DNA of 64,000 nucleotides, from contig CM055102.1 in NCBI GenBank assembly GCA_029204225.1, forward strand, positions 23,095,390-23,159,389, read 5' to 3'. The stretch is from Diphasiastrum complanatum (taxonomy: Eukaryota > Streptophyta > Lycopodiopsida > Lycopodiales > Lycopodiaceae). A model generated the notes under the pieces. That model was not told the DNA's origin. It made no database searches and saw only the letters and a list, made by a program, of their open reading frames with translations. A program made the translations under genes and the position numbers. Below, in pieces: positions 47,001 to 57,388 of this stretch; the first letter of the stretch is position 1, and every line of letters begins with the position of its first letter.

Positions 47001-47589
47001 CTTGAAGTGCAGCTTTCTCCCTACCATTTTCGACTAGAGCTGTAATCATTTCAGTCCATGTCTCAACATTCCTGTCTGCTATCTTTTCCAAAATCTTCCG
47101 TGCATTCTCCAGACTTCCATACTTTCCATACATGTGGATAAGAGCAGTCCCAACATGAACATCAGATTCCAACTCAGTATATGCAATACTTCGATGGATT
47201 CGTATGCCCTCTTCGAGGGTTTCAGAAGTCTGAGAGCATGCCCAAATACGGCTAAGCAGTGTTGGTATATCCACATTCGACACATCTGGCCTCTGAAAGG
47301 GCACTATTGGTGGCCGCCTGCGCTGATGAGAATATGCCCCATTCACGGGGATTGAAGAACGCGCTTCCTTTTGAACAACTGTGCCAAAACTTCTGCTACT
47401 AGGTGATACTCTGTAATACATGCTCACAACAAGGTTGGTGTGGACACTGTGTTGTTTGTGGGCCTCCCATTTGCCTGATCTGATGCCACAGGTTTGGGTG
47501 GGGGGCCTCCCTTTTGGCAACACTCTCAAACCGCAGAACTCCGGCAGTAGCCGTGCGCAGTGGGTTTGGTAGCCCATGACCAGCACCAT
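44017..47589 (-). CDS. PLS-class pentatricopeptide repeat protein with E, E+ and DYW domains (organellar RNA editing factor)
   Basis: This is an intact, intronless frame of 1190 codons. PPR proteins of this class bind a specific organellar transcript, and the DYW domain is a cytidine deaminase that converts C to U. The N-terminal about 100 residues are Arg/Ser/His-rich with few acids, as in a mitochondrial or plastid transit peptide; further in-frame ATGs lie at residues 5 and 57, so the exact start is open. Residues about 105-1000 hold eight P-L-S cycles, each with a W-N-x-(M/L)-I-x-A-Y...AL-x-LF-x-x-MQ block. E/E+ follow, then the PG box GYVPDTSQVL from residue 1096. The deaminase H-S-E is at 1121-1123, Cys pair CPDC at 1149-1152, and the end is CSCNDYW (Cys 1184 and 1186). 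All zinc and catalytic residues are present. The target site cannot be told from the sequence. Confidence 0.95.
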   Translation of the reverse strand: MVLVMGYQTHCARLLPEFCGLRVLPKGRPPTQTCGIRSGKWEAHKQHSVHTNLVVSMYYRVSPSSRSFGTVVQKEARSSIPVNGAYSHQRRRPPIVPFQRPDVSNVDIPTLLSRIWACSQTSETLEEGIRIHRSIAYTELESDVHVGTALIHMYGKYGSLENARKILEKIADRNVETWTEMITALVENGREKAALQAFSQMQWEGVPPSKETLITVLRACTSPASLAEGKLIHSLIVENGFDSDLLVTSALIRMYGRCKSLDTAQEIFEKLVKKEVEAWNALIAAYGENGQEKKALELFNQMQQEGLVANKSTVLSILRALSGPASLAEGKLIHALIVERGLSLDIDVVNTLMHMYIKCDLVDEAQVLFERMPKKDLSSWNVLLGAFAHQSNGLRALEMFARMQREGFKGNKHTYVHLFNACANCALLAEGKQLHSSLFGTEWERDVLVSSALIYMYGKFSNLDEARQIFDRVPEKDVASWNAMIAAYANNGDGNKVAQLYDSMQKEGIKPTKHIFLNLLGAFVNPSQLAKAKIIHVHIIQNEYESDLAVGNALISMYGRCGDLQCALEIFNRMPERSTATWNAMIAACVQIGDSSMARKLFYQMPEEGMQYDKTTFVSILGACSSPEELVEGRNIHNLIREEGLELDVVVGTSLISMYDNCGSREEARQTFDKLSQRDVAAWNAIIATYAREGNQKVALELFKTMQQEDLEPDRFTFVNLLSACTTATSLEDGKFIQACAIEKGLETDVVVGTALVDMYGRCGTVADARQMFEKISHRDSSAWNTMVKLYIQNNLDKDALLLFKQMQLEGGRPNRTNLLGIFNVCAKLKVLSDAKMISTRLDDYEVDLDVEAGNVMVNMFVKCGSLQEAKEVFDKMLNRDAVTWSTLISAYAQEGSGKFALQLFAQMQQQGIKPNNASLANVLNAISNVGPLEEACDYFNSKIVDKGIQQSVQQYGSMVNLLGQKGRLDEAEDFIAKTPYKDDKAMWMALLGACRVHGDVDRGKRAAEKLLQLDPQTSAPYVMLSNIYASSGRWEAKARVRRVMAEKGIKKQPGISAIEVHGKMHEFMVRDRSHPRSKEIYAELERLTAAIKKAGYVPDTSQVLHNVASEKEKEWLLNTHSERLAICYGLITTPPGTPLRIIKNLRVCPDCHVATKFICKVTGRDIIVRDGKRFHHVSKDGTCSCNDYW

Positions 47590-48600
47590 GGATGGAAACC
47601 GCTACGCCTAGCCTTAGCTACTAGCAGAAACAACAACAAAATGCCGTAATCACTTGCAACCAGCTAAAGCTTCTGGTGCTTGCTTGGACTTACACGATCT
47701 TTGTATATGCCTCTTGACTCGCCTCCAACCCAAGCAAAGCGAATGTGGGCATTAGGAGTGCTCCAGACCCTAAACCCTAATACAAAGATACACCAGATTC
47801 TGGTCGTTGAGAATCAATAAATGTAATGGAACCCTAGTCCTAAAGCTCTAGCCCAAAATATAGTCTGCTAGTAAAAAAAACAAGCAAAAACACACCAAAA
47901 TCCTAACTAAACATCACCGTTACTACACCTCCAGCAATCTTGCAGACATCAAACACACCATTCTCAAAACACGCAACAGAGCAATATTAGCTGCACAGAA
48001 ATCTTCAGTGACAGGTTTAAACCCTAAGACGTGAAATTGAGCTCACAAATCCGATGCAATAACTCGCACTTTTCGAATCTCAGCTAAATGCAATGAACGT
48101 GAAAATGTAAACCTTCTGTTTTTTGTGACTATATTCCAGCTACAGGCACTGCGATCTTTTGGGCTTGACAGGTTTTCAACGGCGGACTTCAAAGCGCACA
48201 ACAGGCTTACACAATGAAATTCTTTAACGACATTGAAATGCGTTACAAAAACACGATCATAGCCCCAAATCTGCAGCTTTTCAGGCGAATGCAATCACAG
48301 AAACCTAAAAGATCAACTTAAAACAAACTGAGATGCGATTTGGTGTAGCGACAATGGAAAGAGTACAGGGACCTTGCTCCAGAGCACTCTATGGGCTGAT
48401 TTTAGATGAAATCTCCAAATGCCACTGCATCTTCGGCCACTAAGCTTCTGCGATCAGCCTCCTTCACAAAACCAGAAAAGAAGTACAGAAGCTAAACTAG
48501 ATGATCTCTATTCCCCGCATTCCAGACCTTTCTCTCTCTCGAAGATTCTAGAGTTTTCTTCCTTGTTATTGACCGGCTCCTGCCGGTCACCTAGGATTTA
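47590..48600 (-). promoter_or_regulatory. Likely 5' flank and leader of the PPR gene
   Basis: The base mix here is less AT-rich than around it, and no transposon motif is seen. No TATA box could be fixed. A hairpin TGACCGGC-TCCT-GCCGGTCA lies at 48570-48589. The open frame 48043-48294 has no known domain. The role as promoter is inferred only from position. Confidence 0.35.
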
Positions 48601-48700
48601 GGGCAAACGTGGCCTTAATTAAAAGGAGCAACGCGTTTTGTTCATTGTGGGCGTCTGAAGTGATAAGGATACGATTCGCTTGGCTCTTGAGTCCTACATG

Positions 48701-48900
48701 TAACCTCATATATTTTAGTGAGAGAGTGTCCCATGCCTACTCCCCCTATGTCACGCACCCTATTTTTCCTATGTCACTCTCTTTCTCTTTCTATGTCCAT
48801 GTAACCTCATATATTCTAGTGAGAGAGTGTCCCCATGCCTACTCCCCTGTGTCATGCACCCTATTTCCCTTGTGTCACTCTCTTTCTCTTTCTATGTCAC
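48701..48900 (+). repeat. Two-copy tandem repeat of about 101 bases
   Basis: Copies start at 48701 and 48802 with TAACCTCATATATT and share AGTGAGAGAGTGTCCC, CATGCCTACTCCCC and TCACTCTCTTTCTCTTTCTA. Few differences, so the duplication is fairly young. Confidence 0.85.
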
Positions 48901-48947
48901 GCTCCCCACATGTTCAAAAAATGCTTCAAAAATGTTTCCCTCCCCCG

Positions 48948-48953
<6 letters not shown>

Positions 48954-49004
<51 letters not shown>
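48954..49004. repeat. CT microsatellite
   Basis: An unbroken CT run of about 50 bases, followed at 49150-49230 by two copies of a CT/CACACA-rich string with CTGC(A/G)CCCTCCATCGC. The Ser/Leu-rich frames crossing it are by-products. Confidence 0.95.
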
Positions 49005-49010
<6 letters not shown>

Positions 49011-49713
49011 GTCATCCTTCTCTCTTGCGCGTTCTTGGCATCCTTCTTGGATTTGTCTCTGGTGTGTTCTTGAATTTGTGTGTCGCACGTTATTGACATC
49101 GTTCTTGGATTTGTGTGGGCAATTCATTCACAACCAGTCGCGCTCCTCCATGGCACCCGTCTCTCTCTCACACACACTGCACCCTCCATCGCACCCGTCT
49201 CTCTCTCTCTCACACACTGCGCCCTCCATCGCTGGCTATCACGTATCCTTCTTGGCATCGTTCATCAGCGTAGTTCAGGAGGAAAGATGATCCCATAACT
49301 ATCAGTGCTTCTCCTCCTGCAGCTACAGTTAATGATTCTTCGCCAAATCTGCAGCTCACGTCTTGCAAAGGAAATCAGAATTCAATCTCACCGACGCAGG
49401 GATCCAGGTTTGTCAAAGCTTTTCATTTGTAACCAATCACCAACCGACAAGCCATCTTTTGCTCATATGGCAGCTATTGATGATCAGAAAGGTAAGACAA
49501 CTGCTAAGTTATCTTATTGTAAGGATCGCCTAGTGAAGATCCGACTAGATCTTGTTGCATACAACCAAAAGGACACTAACTAACAGGAAATGGCTAGTCA
49601 ATACTCTAACCACTTCACCCTCATGCCATGGTGAATGAATGCAAGCGCGAAGGGGCTTCTAGCTTCAAGGATCAGAAAATCCAATAGGTAGATGGGCGAG
49701 TTTCCACTAGTAT

Positions 49714-49740
49714 ATATTCTCTCCCATGAGGAGAGAATAT
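49714..49740. repeat. Perfect 11-base inverted repeat with 5-base loop
   Basis: ATATTCTCTCC and its exact complement GGAGAGAATAT are separated by CATGA. It lies within the presumed Gypsy LTR ending at 49968. Confidence 0.85.
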
Positions 49741-50080
49741 TTCTCTTAGGATCCCATGCAACCTGGATTAGCAATTGACCTCTTATTCTTGCATTATAGC
49801 AGTCTGCAAGTGCTCCAATTATAGGTCTGGGCCCTCATATGATTATTAATTACTTTATTGGCCAAGCCCGGAATGACGAGGCATAACTAATAACCACATA
49901 CACTTGAGTGACCGGTTGTCCATGTCAGGAATTATTCTGAATCCCTCATATTGGACATGAACGTAACATTCTTCCCCCCTTAAACCAGTTTTGTCCTCAA
50001 ATCGAGTAACTAGAGAAGTCCCAATTTGTATGCTCTTAACTGTTTCCCATGAATCAATATCCTCAATCTGACCAACCAAC
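49741..50080 (-). mobile_element. Gypsy 3' end: pol C-terminus, polypurine tract and LTR
   Basis: On the minus strand, the end of a pol frame (SWETVKSIQ...FEDKTGLRGEE, 50079 to about 49985) is followed by TAAGGGGGGAAG (49971-49981) and then TGTTACG from 49968. This polypurine tract plus TGTTAC start is typical of plant Ty3/gypsy elements. The LTR continues to lower coordinates but its far end is not fixed. Upstream pol is absent, because Copia M sequence follows on the other side. Confidence 0.55.
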
Positions 50081-50906
50081 TATGAAAATGTCAAAATCAT
50101 GCTTGATCTAGGCCAAATCTATGGACATATCATGATTACACGTGTGTGGAGTCTGTTCCCACGTGTGAATTAAATGCATTTATCATTTAGATCAATCATA
50201 TAAGTTGTACATATTATTTTATTTAAGATCTAGTGGCTAAAATGGCCAAAATCTAGTTTTATAGCTATATGCCACATGGCACCTTTTTATTGGTAGAATG
50301 TGCTACAACTTTGAGTTTAGGATTGATCTCCCATGTGTAGAGGTTTGTTCACATTTGTGGAAAAATCAGTAGAAGTCGAGTTTAGAAAACTAGCTAATAT
50401 TGAGGTAGCGAGTTTGAATGGATAGCTAGAACCAATATATTTGTACCAAATCTTGATGTGGGCTGCAGGTGTACTTTCCACACGTGTGGGGCTGTATAAA
50501 ACCTATTTTGGACAGTAAAATTTAGTTTGGTGCATTTAATGCTTCATACACCCAAAACTAGTCAATCTAGTGCATTTTTCAAGCTTTCACTTGTATTGTT
50601 TCTATTCCATTGATTTGTTTTTGGTTTAGATCAATCATATACCTGATTTTGAAGCTTGATTACAGTATATTAAAGCTGATTCTCTAATGTTTTGAGTGTG
50701 CATTGAAGTTGAGAGAGAAAGATTGCCAATAATCATAGATTAAGGAGTGATTTTGCAAGATTGAGACTATAATATATAAATCCATCATTCAAGATTTGTT
50801 CAAGAGTGATAGGGTCGGGTCTACAAGCTTATTGATTGCTAGAAGACACTATAGGTTCAGATCTCTAAGTGAAACCATTTAAGTTTCAAATGCTTTTTCA
50901 CTAAAA
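50081..50906 (+). repeat. LTR and leader region of Copia M (probable)
   Basis: Non-coding DNA upstream of the Copia M gag. It has several CACGTG strings (50151, 50159, and the full CACACGTGTG at 50479-50488) like the LTRs of C, E and F. No clear LTR ends or primer site were found. Confidence 0.4.
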
Positions 50907-51324
50907 ATGGCATCAATGAGTGGTTCCTTGCTTGAAGCCAATGAAAGGCTCACATCCACTAATTATGCTATTTGGAAAGTTGGAGTCTTTGTTAGTACTT
51001 CATGATCTTTATGACATTGCCCTTGATGTGGAAGAAGAACATCAAGGTGGTCAAGATTTAGTAAAGTACAAGAAGAGATCTAGATTGGCATTACATTACT
51101 TAAAGATGAATGTAAGTAATGACCTATTGAAAGAAATCTCATATTGTAACTCATCTATGAGGCATGGGATTCACTAAAATATATTTATAAATCCAAAAAT
51201 ACTTCAAGAATACTCATGCTAAGAAATCACATACTTCAAAGCATGAAAGGAAGTAATGAAAGTGCCCAAGATTATGTTCTTAGGATCAAATCTTTGAATT
51301 GAGAGTTGTTTTCTATAGGTGCGT
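50907..51324 (+). pseudogene. Copia M gag, broken by the Penelope-like element
   Basis: The ATG at 50907 starts SGSLLEANERLTSTNYAIW, the same gag start as in Copia E and F. After a frameshift LVLHDLYDIALDVEEEHQGG, RLALHYLKMNVSNDLLKEI and NTSRILMLRNHILQSM follow, then RIKSLN, a stop and ELFSIG. It ends at 51322-51324 exactly where reverse transcriptase sequence of another type begins. The right-hand continuation of gag was not found beyond that element. Confidence 0.75.
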
Positions 51325-51746
51325 AGTATACCTATGGGTTTTTCGTGTTCACCAACAAGGTGTGATTGGTATTTATCCTTCTTTGAGTCACAATTTATAA
51401 AGAGACTTGTCAGACTAGGCCTTACCTCTTTAATGAATGACATGACATATGTTTCATCAATAATCCTAATATTGAGCTTTTCATGGATAAAACACAAACA
51501 AGAACCCCAAAAAACCCTTACTGGATCTACCCTTTAGACTTTTTGGAAATAGAAAGAAAAACTTCAGATGGTAACATTACCAGCTTTCTAAATATATCCA
51601 TGGCCTTTGATCAAAATTGTAGTCTAACACACCTTTCAAAGTTTGACAAAAGAAGGGAATTACCTTTTTCTTTTTTGCAATATATGCACCTGGCTTCAAA
51701 TAGACCAATCTATAAAGAATGGATTTATGAGGGATACACTATGTCT
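51325..51746 (+). pseudogene. Penelope-like RT, C-terminal palm/thumb part, inverted segment
   Basis: The segment begins SIPMGFSCSP (RT motif with G-x-P-x-G-x-x-x-S-P pattern) and goes on ESQFIKRLVRLG. It shifts frame near 51445 and then reads FINNPN, NPYWIYPLDFLEIE, FDKRRELPFSFLQY and SNRPIY, ending at a TAA overlapping the junction at 51746/51747. The expected YIDD-type box between LMNDMTY and FINNPN is absent. The preceding part of the same protein (ending KQVL) is on the opposite strand starting at 51747, so this 422-base piece is inverted in place. The match to Penelope-like elements rests on my recall of the family. Confidence 0.6.
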
Positions 51747-54274
51747 TAATACTTGTTTCCAAGTTTTGTTTCCTAATATGACGATACAATTATTGATCAT
51801 GAAATCATTATGTTGATAGAGTGAATTTATATCAAGAGTGTCTCATTCGTGTGATTGCTTTTTATCCCATGACCATTTGAAAACTTTGTGAATGTGATTC
51901 CATCTATAATAAAGTATATCACATTTGAAATGTTTGAAGATGTATTTAATTGCCTTTTTCATGACAGTCTTTAGTCCTTCTGGACCATCCGAAGGTATAT
52001 TCTTGTCACATTTTGAAATATCTGCAACCCAAAAATTGGTAATCAGGGGTGGTAGATCTAGATAGAAATCCATAGATGACGCACATTGCCAATGTAAAAT
52101 TGTATCTGCTCTTAGGATACTCCTGTATGTATTTGTCGTAAGGCCTGCACCCTCCATTAGGAACGGTGACAGCATACCCATAGCTCTTGTGAGAAATTTA
52201 CCAAGTATAGTGAAGCAGCAATCACGAACATTGGTAATCCATCTAAATGAACCTTTGTGGGCTTTATAGGTGCAGAGAAGATATGGTAGAGAATCATTAC
52301 CCAAGAAAAATTCTGGAAAAAAACTTAGTAGTAGTGTCCATTATATATGACAGGGAATCCTCAATAGAGTTAGATTGTTCATTGGGAAAAGGAGTAAAGT
52401 CTGGACTGTTAAGTCTTTGTATGGCCAACTTTCGTACAAAGTATTTAAACATGAAATAGGGGTTGTATTGTGCTTTATCGATACCATTTACGTAAAGAAA
52501 GGTGGTAAGTCATTGTAGTTCATCATTGACAATCCTATCTTATTAAGATTGGAAGTATTTCCATGAAGCCATTTACCCTTTCTGATGTAGCTCAAGGCAA
52601 TATCTTTGCAAAAACTAGCATACTTCAATTTTGTAGTTTTGTCCATAAGTGCGTACGAAGGTAAAAGTTTCATAAGCTTGAACCATCCATTATAAAGTTC
52701 GGAAGCGACTTCGTTCACATTAGCCTGTCGTAAAGTAATATGGTTTAAGCCTCTTTCTAAAGATTTTCATAAGGTGGAACTTTTGACAATACTATAATCT
52801 GTGCATATGACGTGACCAAATTTTTCTGAGATGAAATTTTTGAAACCTTTGAAAGTAAGACAATGACAAGAATGCAGATTTTCTATATCAAATTCGCAAA
52901 AAACATCATAAGGGAAATATCATTCACATTTAACACTTGGTAGATACGACCAGCCAAAGATAATATCATGAAAGAGTTTATCTACAATACCAAAAAGTCT
53001 GCGTAAAACGTGAGCGTAAAAGTGCTTCACATGGATAGTCTCAAAAACTCTATTACGGTAACATAAATGTAAAAAAAGTCTCCCTGTGTCGTTGCTAGTG
53101 GTGAGTTGGAGACGGCCAGTCACTGATATACTGATTTCCCATCTAATTGTCCCATCTTCGTCCTGCACATCGATTAGGATCTGTAAATTCAGTTTTTTGA
53201 TTGGTAGAACATCTTTGGTGCCACTGCTTTGTCCTTCCCTTCCTTTGAAATCTGAAAACCGCTTTTTCTTTCTTGTTCCTGATCTAGACATGATTGAGTT
53301 CGGATTGTTAAGATTGAAAGAGCCAGTTCTTTTGTTCAAGTTCTGGAAGTACTTATCTTGGAGGGTAGAAAAACTAGGAGATTTTAGAAGCTGCCATATT
53401 TCTCGAATGTTTTTGGCATATCCCAAAGGTGCGAGAAGTTTTGTCCTTGGCAAGTTCGATGGAAGCGTCAATCATGTATTGGTGGATAAAAAGAAAAGTA
53501 ATGGGTGATTTTACTACATCCCTGGCAGGTTTATGAAGACACATGAAGAATGCATTGAACTGATTTTGGAGGGAAGCACAAGGAAAATTTTTGGCTAGCT
53601 TATTCATCATGAACCATATAGCATGGTCAAACCAAATGATGGATGAGTTATTTTTGCATTTTTCACCACATCTACATTTGAAAAAAGGTCTTTTCTAGTT
53701 CTAGATTCTGGCTTAGTATAGGTTCATTCTATTGAAGCTGGTTTCAAAGTGTTCTTTAATTATGGCCTAGTTTTGCTCAGAGAGGCAGCATGATGGCTCA
53801 AATTTGTTCATACGAATGATGGTGTCGAAAGAAATAGGGGTCTCAAGTGAAGGATTTTTATGCAGGGTGGCCAACTTGCAAACTTTGTATTTCTTTTTTT
53901 GTCAAATGAGTCATCATGATCCAAAGATCAATAGGGATGGGTGCAAGAAAATTGACAGAAGGTAGACTCCAAAGTTTATAAGACGTGAGGGTGGATTTGT
54001 ACTCAATAATTCTACCAGGAACAAAGGGTACCTAACAACTTTTAGATTGGTAGTAGTCATAAGAGAAAAGGTGATCAATGTCACATATGTCTTGAGAAAA
54101 GTTCTCGAGCTGAGAGGCACTATCCTCATCAAGGTCATCAGTAAAAACTAGAGGATGTGGCGATAGTGGAGCACTAGATATCTTATGCATATTCATACTG
54201 TCTAAGACCGTTTTATTGGTAAGAGTGGCATTAGTAAAACCAAAAAAAGGTGTTTGATGTCCATCGTTGGACAT
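51747..54274 (-). pseudogene. Penelope-like reverse transcriptase, N-terminal and finger part (decayed)
   Basis: Read on the minus strand. The start is at 54274 (MSNDGHQTPF). Near 53640-53690 there is a Cys cluster KCRCGEKCK, then HAIWFMMNKLAKNFPCA. A Lys/Arg-rich basic part (SRSGTRKKKRFSDFKGR) is near 53250. CHCLTFKGF, ICTDYSIV and ERGLNHITLRQANVNEV lie near 52700-52880. The RT fingers are LPYLLCTYKAHKGSFRWITN (near 52280) and ITNFWVADISKCDKNIPSDG (near 52000). After a TGA at 51843 the same frame continues with LDINSLYQHNDF and CIVILGNKTWKQVL to 51747. At least three frames are used, so it is dead. The RT call is firm; the exact family (Penelope-like, perhaps the Chlamys/Naiad type) is less sure. 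Confidence 0.65.
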
Positions 54275-54627
54275 GATACACCTTATCCCAATGATTCATC
54301 ACTTATAAATGGAAGCCTAAGCACCTGTCCATCGCTGGACACCTGCACTCATTTATGCTTAAGTTGAAGCCACGAAAAGGCAATTGATAATGCCCTTCCA
54401 TCACTGCCCATATATGATACAAAGTGAAGCACTTAGATGAAAATGCGAATAATCGCTACTACTAAAGCAAATCCATAGAGGGATGTGAAACATTGAAGTG
54501 TCATGATCGTGGCCAGTATGGCGCGCTACAATCATCTCCATTTCATACAAAACTCTCAAACTGTCCATTGCTGGATAGGTTTCCCTTTCCACAAAGAAAT
54601 TTGATAAACAACATCTATTGTTGAGTA
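54258..54627. repeat. Spaced set of TGTCCA-N4-TGGACA palindromes
   Basis: Two perfect hairpins, TGTCCA-TCGT-TGGACA (54258-54273) and TGTCCA-TCGC-TGGACA (54326-54341), are 68 bases apart. Worn copies follow at 54395, 54562 and 54612 (CTTCCATCACTGCCCA, TGTCCATTGCTGGATA, CATCTATTGTTGAGTA). The first overlaps the start codon of the Penelope-like frame. They sit in the region just 5' of that frame. Confidence 0.7.
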
Positions 54628-55103
54628 TGGTTAGCCATATCCAAGCATAAGCTTACAAAGGCAACATATCCAAAGCTACAAGCAGCAAGAGAGCAAGCAA
54701 CAATAGTAAAATGTTGGAAGAAGAAGTACTTACCGTATGAAAACTTTTGTCAGGTGACGAACTGGTAGGGCACATTAGCAGTAGCAGAGAAAGCAGCAAA
54801 CTCTTCGCAGTGTAGTGTGGAGTAATCGTCAAAATTGCATGCTTCATAATGTCATGCGTGTGGTTTTCCAGAAGGTACGAATAAGAGAGAGAAAATCAAT
54901 TTCACTCCAGAATTCAAAAAGCCTTGTAGTGTTTTTTCCTTTAAACCATGAAGTGGAAAATCTTTTTAAGTTTAAACAAAGGAAAACTATTTTATGTAAG
55001 TTTAGAAGGTTAATTAGACCTTGCAATTTTGAAGAAATGGTTTGTCAATTGTTGTCCATTTGTTCGATAGCATAGCAGGGTAGAGATAGACAAAGGAGCA
55101 TCC

Positions 55104-55105
<2 letters not shown>
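54628..55105. other. Non-coding stretch left of the AG microsatellite
   Basis: No domain or repeat was recognised. It may be the 5' leader of the Penelope-like element or the flank into which it inserted. Confidence 0.35.
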
Positions 55106-56110
<1,005 letters not shown>

Positions 56111-56471
56111 AGAAGTTTCACCTGTTTTTCTTCATATACATATAAAACATCTCCCAAAGAGCTTTCAACATAAGACACTTGAGATACGTTACATTCTTTT
56201 TTAGAATGTCTTGAAGATCCGCATTTTTTTCACCAGATATTGGATTTGAAGATGGAACTTTCTGGCATTTATTAGAAACTTTTGAAATTTGTACTTTCAA
56301 ATCATTTATTTGCCCCATAATTTGACATTAGTGCTAACCCTAAACCCCTTATTGTTGGTAATCCAAAAATTTCACTTAGCTATCAATGCTCATTTTTGTG
56401 GACAAGGAAAAGCAAGTTGGAAAGGGGCGTACATTTTGTACTTCATTTGCTGAGTTTTGTAAGAAGTCCAT
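56111..56471. other. Unassigned stretch
   Basis: Possibly the gag-pol linker of the Gypsy fragment on the minus strand. The frame 56118-56318 has no recognised domain. Confidence 0.3.
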
Positions 56472-56900
56472 TTGAATTCTAAAGTATGGAATGAAAGGTG
56501 GTTGTCATATCTACTTACTCTTGAGTGTGCTAGAAGTAAGCATGACATTTTCATTTATAAGTTGAAAAATTTTGACTTCATTTTCAAAGAGGCAGATTGT
56601 GAACCTTGTATGAGAGTAAGTGAATCATCCTTGAAGGACACTTATATCCATACAAGTGTATTTGGCCTCATTAGTTTCAAGTTCAACAAGTATGTAATGC
56701 AAATTGCTAGTGGTAAGCAATTGTGGACTAGTAAATTTGGTGTAAATAATCTTGGTGATTGTTTTGTTAACTTGAAAGATCATATTGAGAATGAGAACAT
56801 TCATGTTTGGAGACTTGAAAACAAAGTCCTTGAGAGTCTTGAAGAAGATCATGGTTTGGATCCATGTTTTCAGCATCAACACCAAGAGGGAGTGAGATGA
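56472..56900 (+). CDS. Unknown reading frame, 142 codons
   Basis: Not recognised. The protein is of normal composition (WNERWLSYLLTLECARSKHD, then FGLISFKFNKYVMQIASGKQ). It overlaps the next frame (56864) by 37 bases in a different phase, and both lie in front of a polypurine tract and LTR start on the same strand. The position suits an extra 3' frame or a worn integrase C-terminus of an LTR retrotransposon. A single ancestral frame split by a shift is likely. Confidence 0.35.
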   Translation: MNSKVWNERWLSYLLTLECARSKHDIFIYKLKNFDFIFKEADCEPCMRVSESSLKDTYIHTSVFGLISFKFNKYVMQIASGKQLWTSKFGVNNLGDCFVNLKDHIENENIHVWRLENKVLESLEEDHGLDPCFQHQHQEGVR

Positions 56901-57388
56901 AGAAAAAGGACATCAAGGAGGAACCCGATAAGGAGCACTTGTCTCAAGGAAAAAGAGACCTGAATCTACATCAATATGAAGGTTTGGGTAAAGAGAAAGG
57001 ATCAGCAAGGAAGTTTATCCATATCTCCCTTTACTCATCTTATTTTGTGTTTGATGTCTTGTATTTGACAAAGTCCTTTGATGAAGCTAGTATGAATATT
57101 GTTTCTCATCCTATATCTTATGATGATGAAATAGTGATCATTACTACTTTGATTGGAGTTTCAAATATGTATTCAAAGGCCTCATCTTGTGATCCATTCA
57201 CTCTTGAATTTCCAAGAAAAGAAGACCTTCATTGGAAGGATGCCAAGTTGGAGTTCATTGTTTTGGTGGATAAAGTCAAGATGGTGATATCTCAAACTTT
57301 GATTGTATGTGCTTCATACAAAAGTTGGATCTTATGGAAAGCTACTGTTTTTCATGTTTATTTTGAGGAGGAGACTCACATTTTGTAG
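56864..57388 (+). CDS. Unknown reading frame, 174 codons, 3' of an LTR element
   Basis: Not recognised. It begins Lys/Glu-rich (KKKDIKEEPDKEH) and later has IHISLYSSYFVFDVLYL and FTLEFPRKEDLHWKDAKLEF. No transmembrane segment or catalytic motif is sure. It ends about 220 bases before the polypurine tract at 57607, so it is the last frame of an LTR element. An env-like or other accessory 3' frame is possible but unproved. Confidence 0.35.
   Translation: MFSASTPRGSEMKKKDIKEEPDKEHLSQGKRDLNLHQYEGLGKEKGSARKFIHISLYSSYFVFDVLYLTKSFDEASMNIVSHPISYDDEIVIITTLIGVSNMYSKASSCDPFTLEFPRKEDLHWKDAKLEFIVLVDKVKMVISQTLIVCASYKSWILWKATVFHVYFEEETHIL

Noticed and set aside
48609-49298. Overlapping frames rich in Ser, Leu and His upstream of the PPR gene
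   Set aside because: They follow the CT-rich tandem repeats and microsatellite and have no domain.
54130-54160. CTGATGA string on the minus strand near the Penelope-like element, as in hammerhead ribozymes that such elements often carry
   Set aside because: No GAA core and no matching stems follow, and the bases are readable as coding sequence (TDDLDED). A chance match is more likely.
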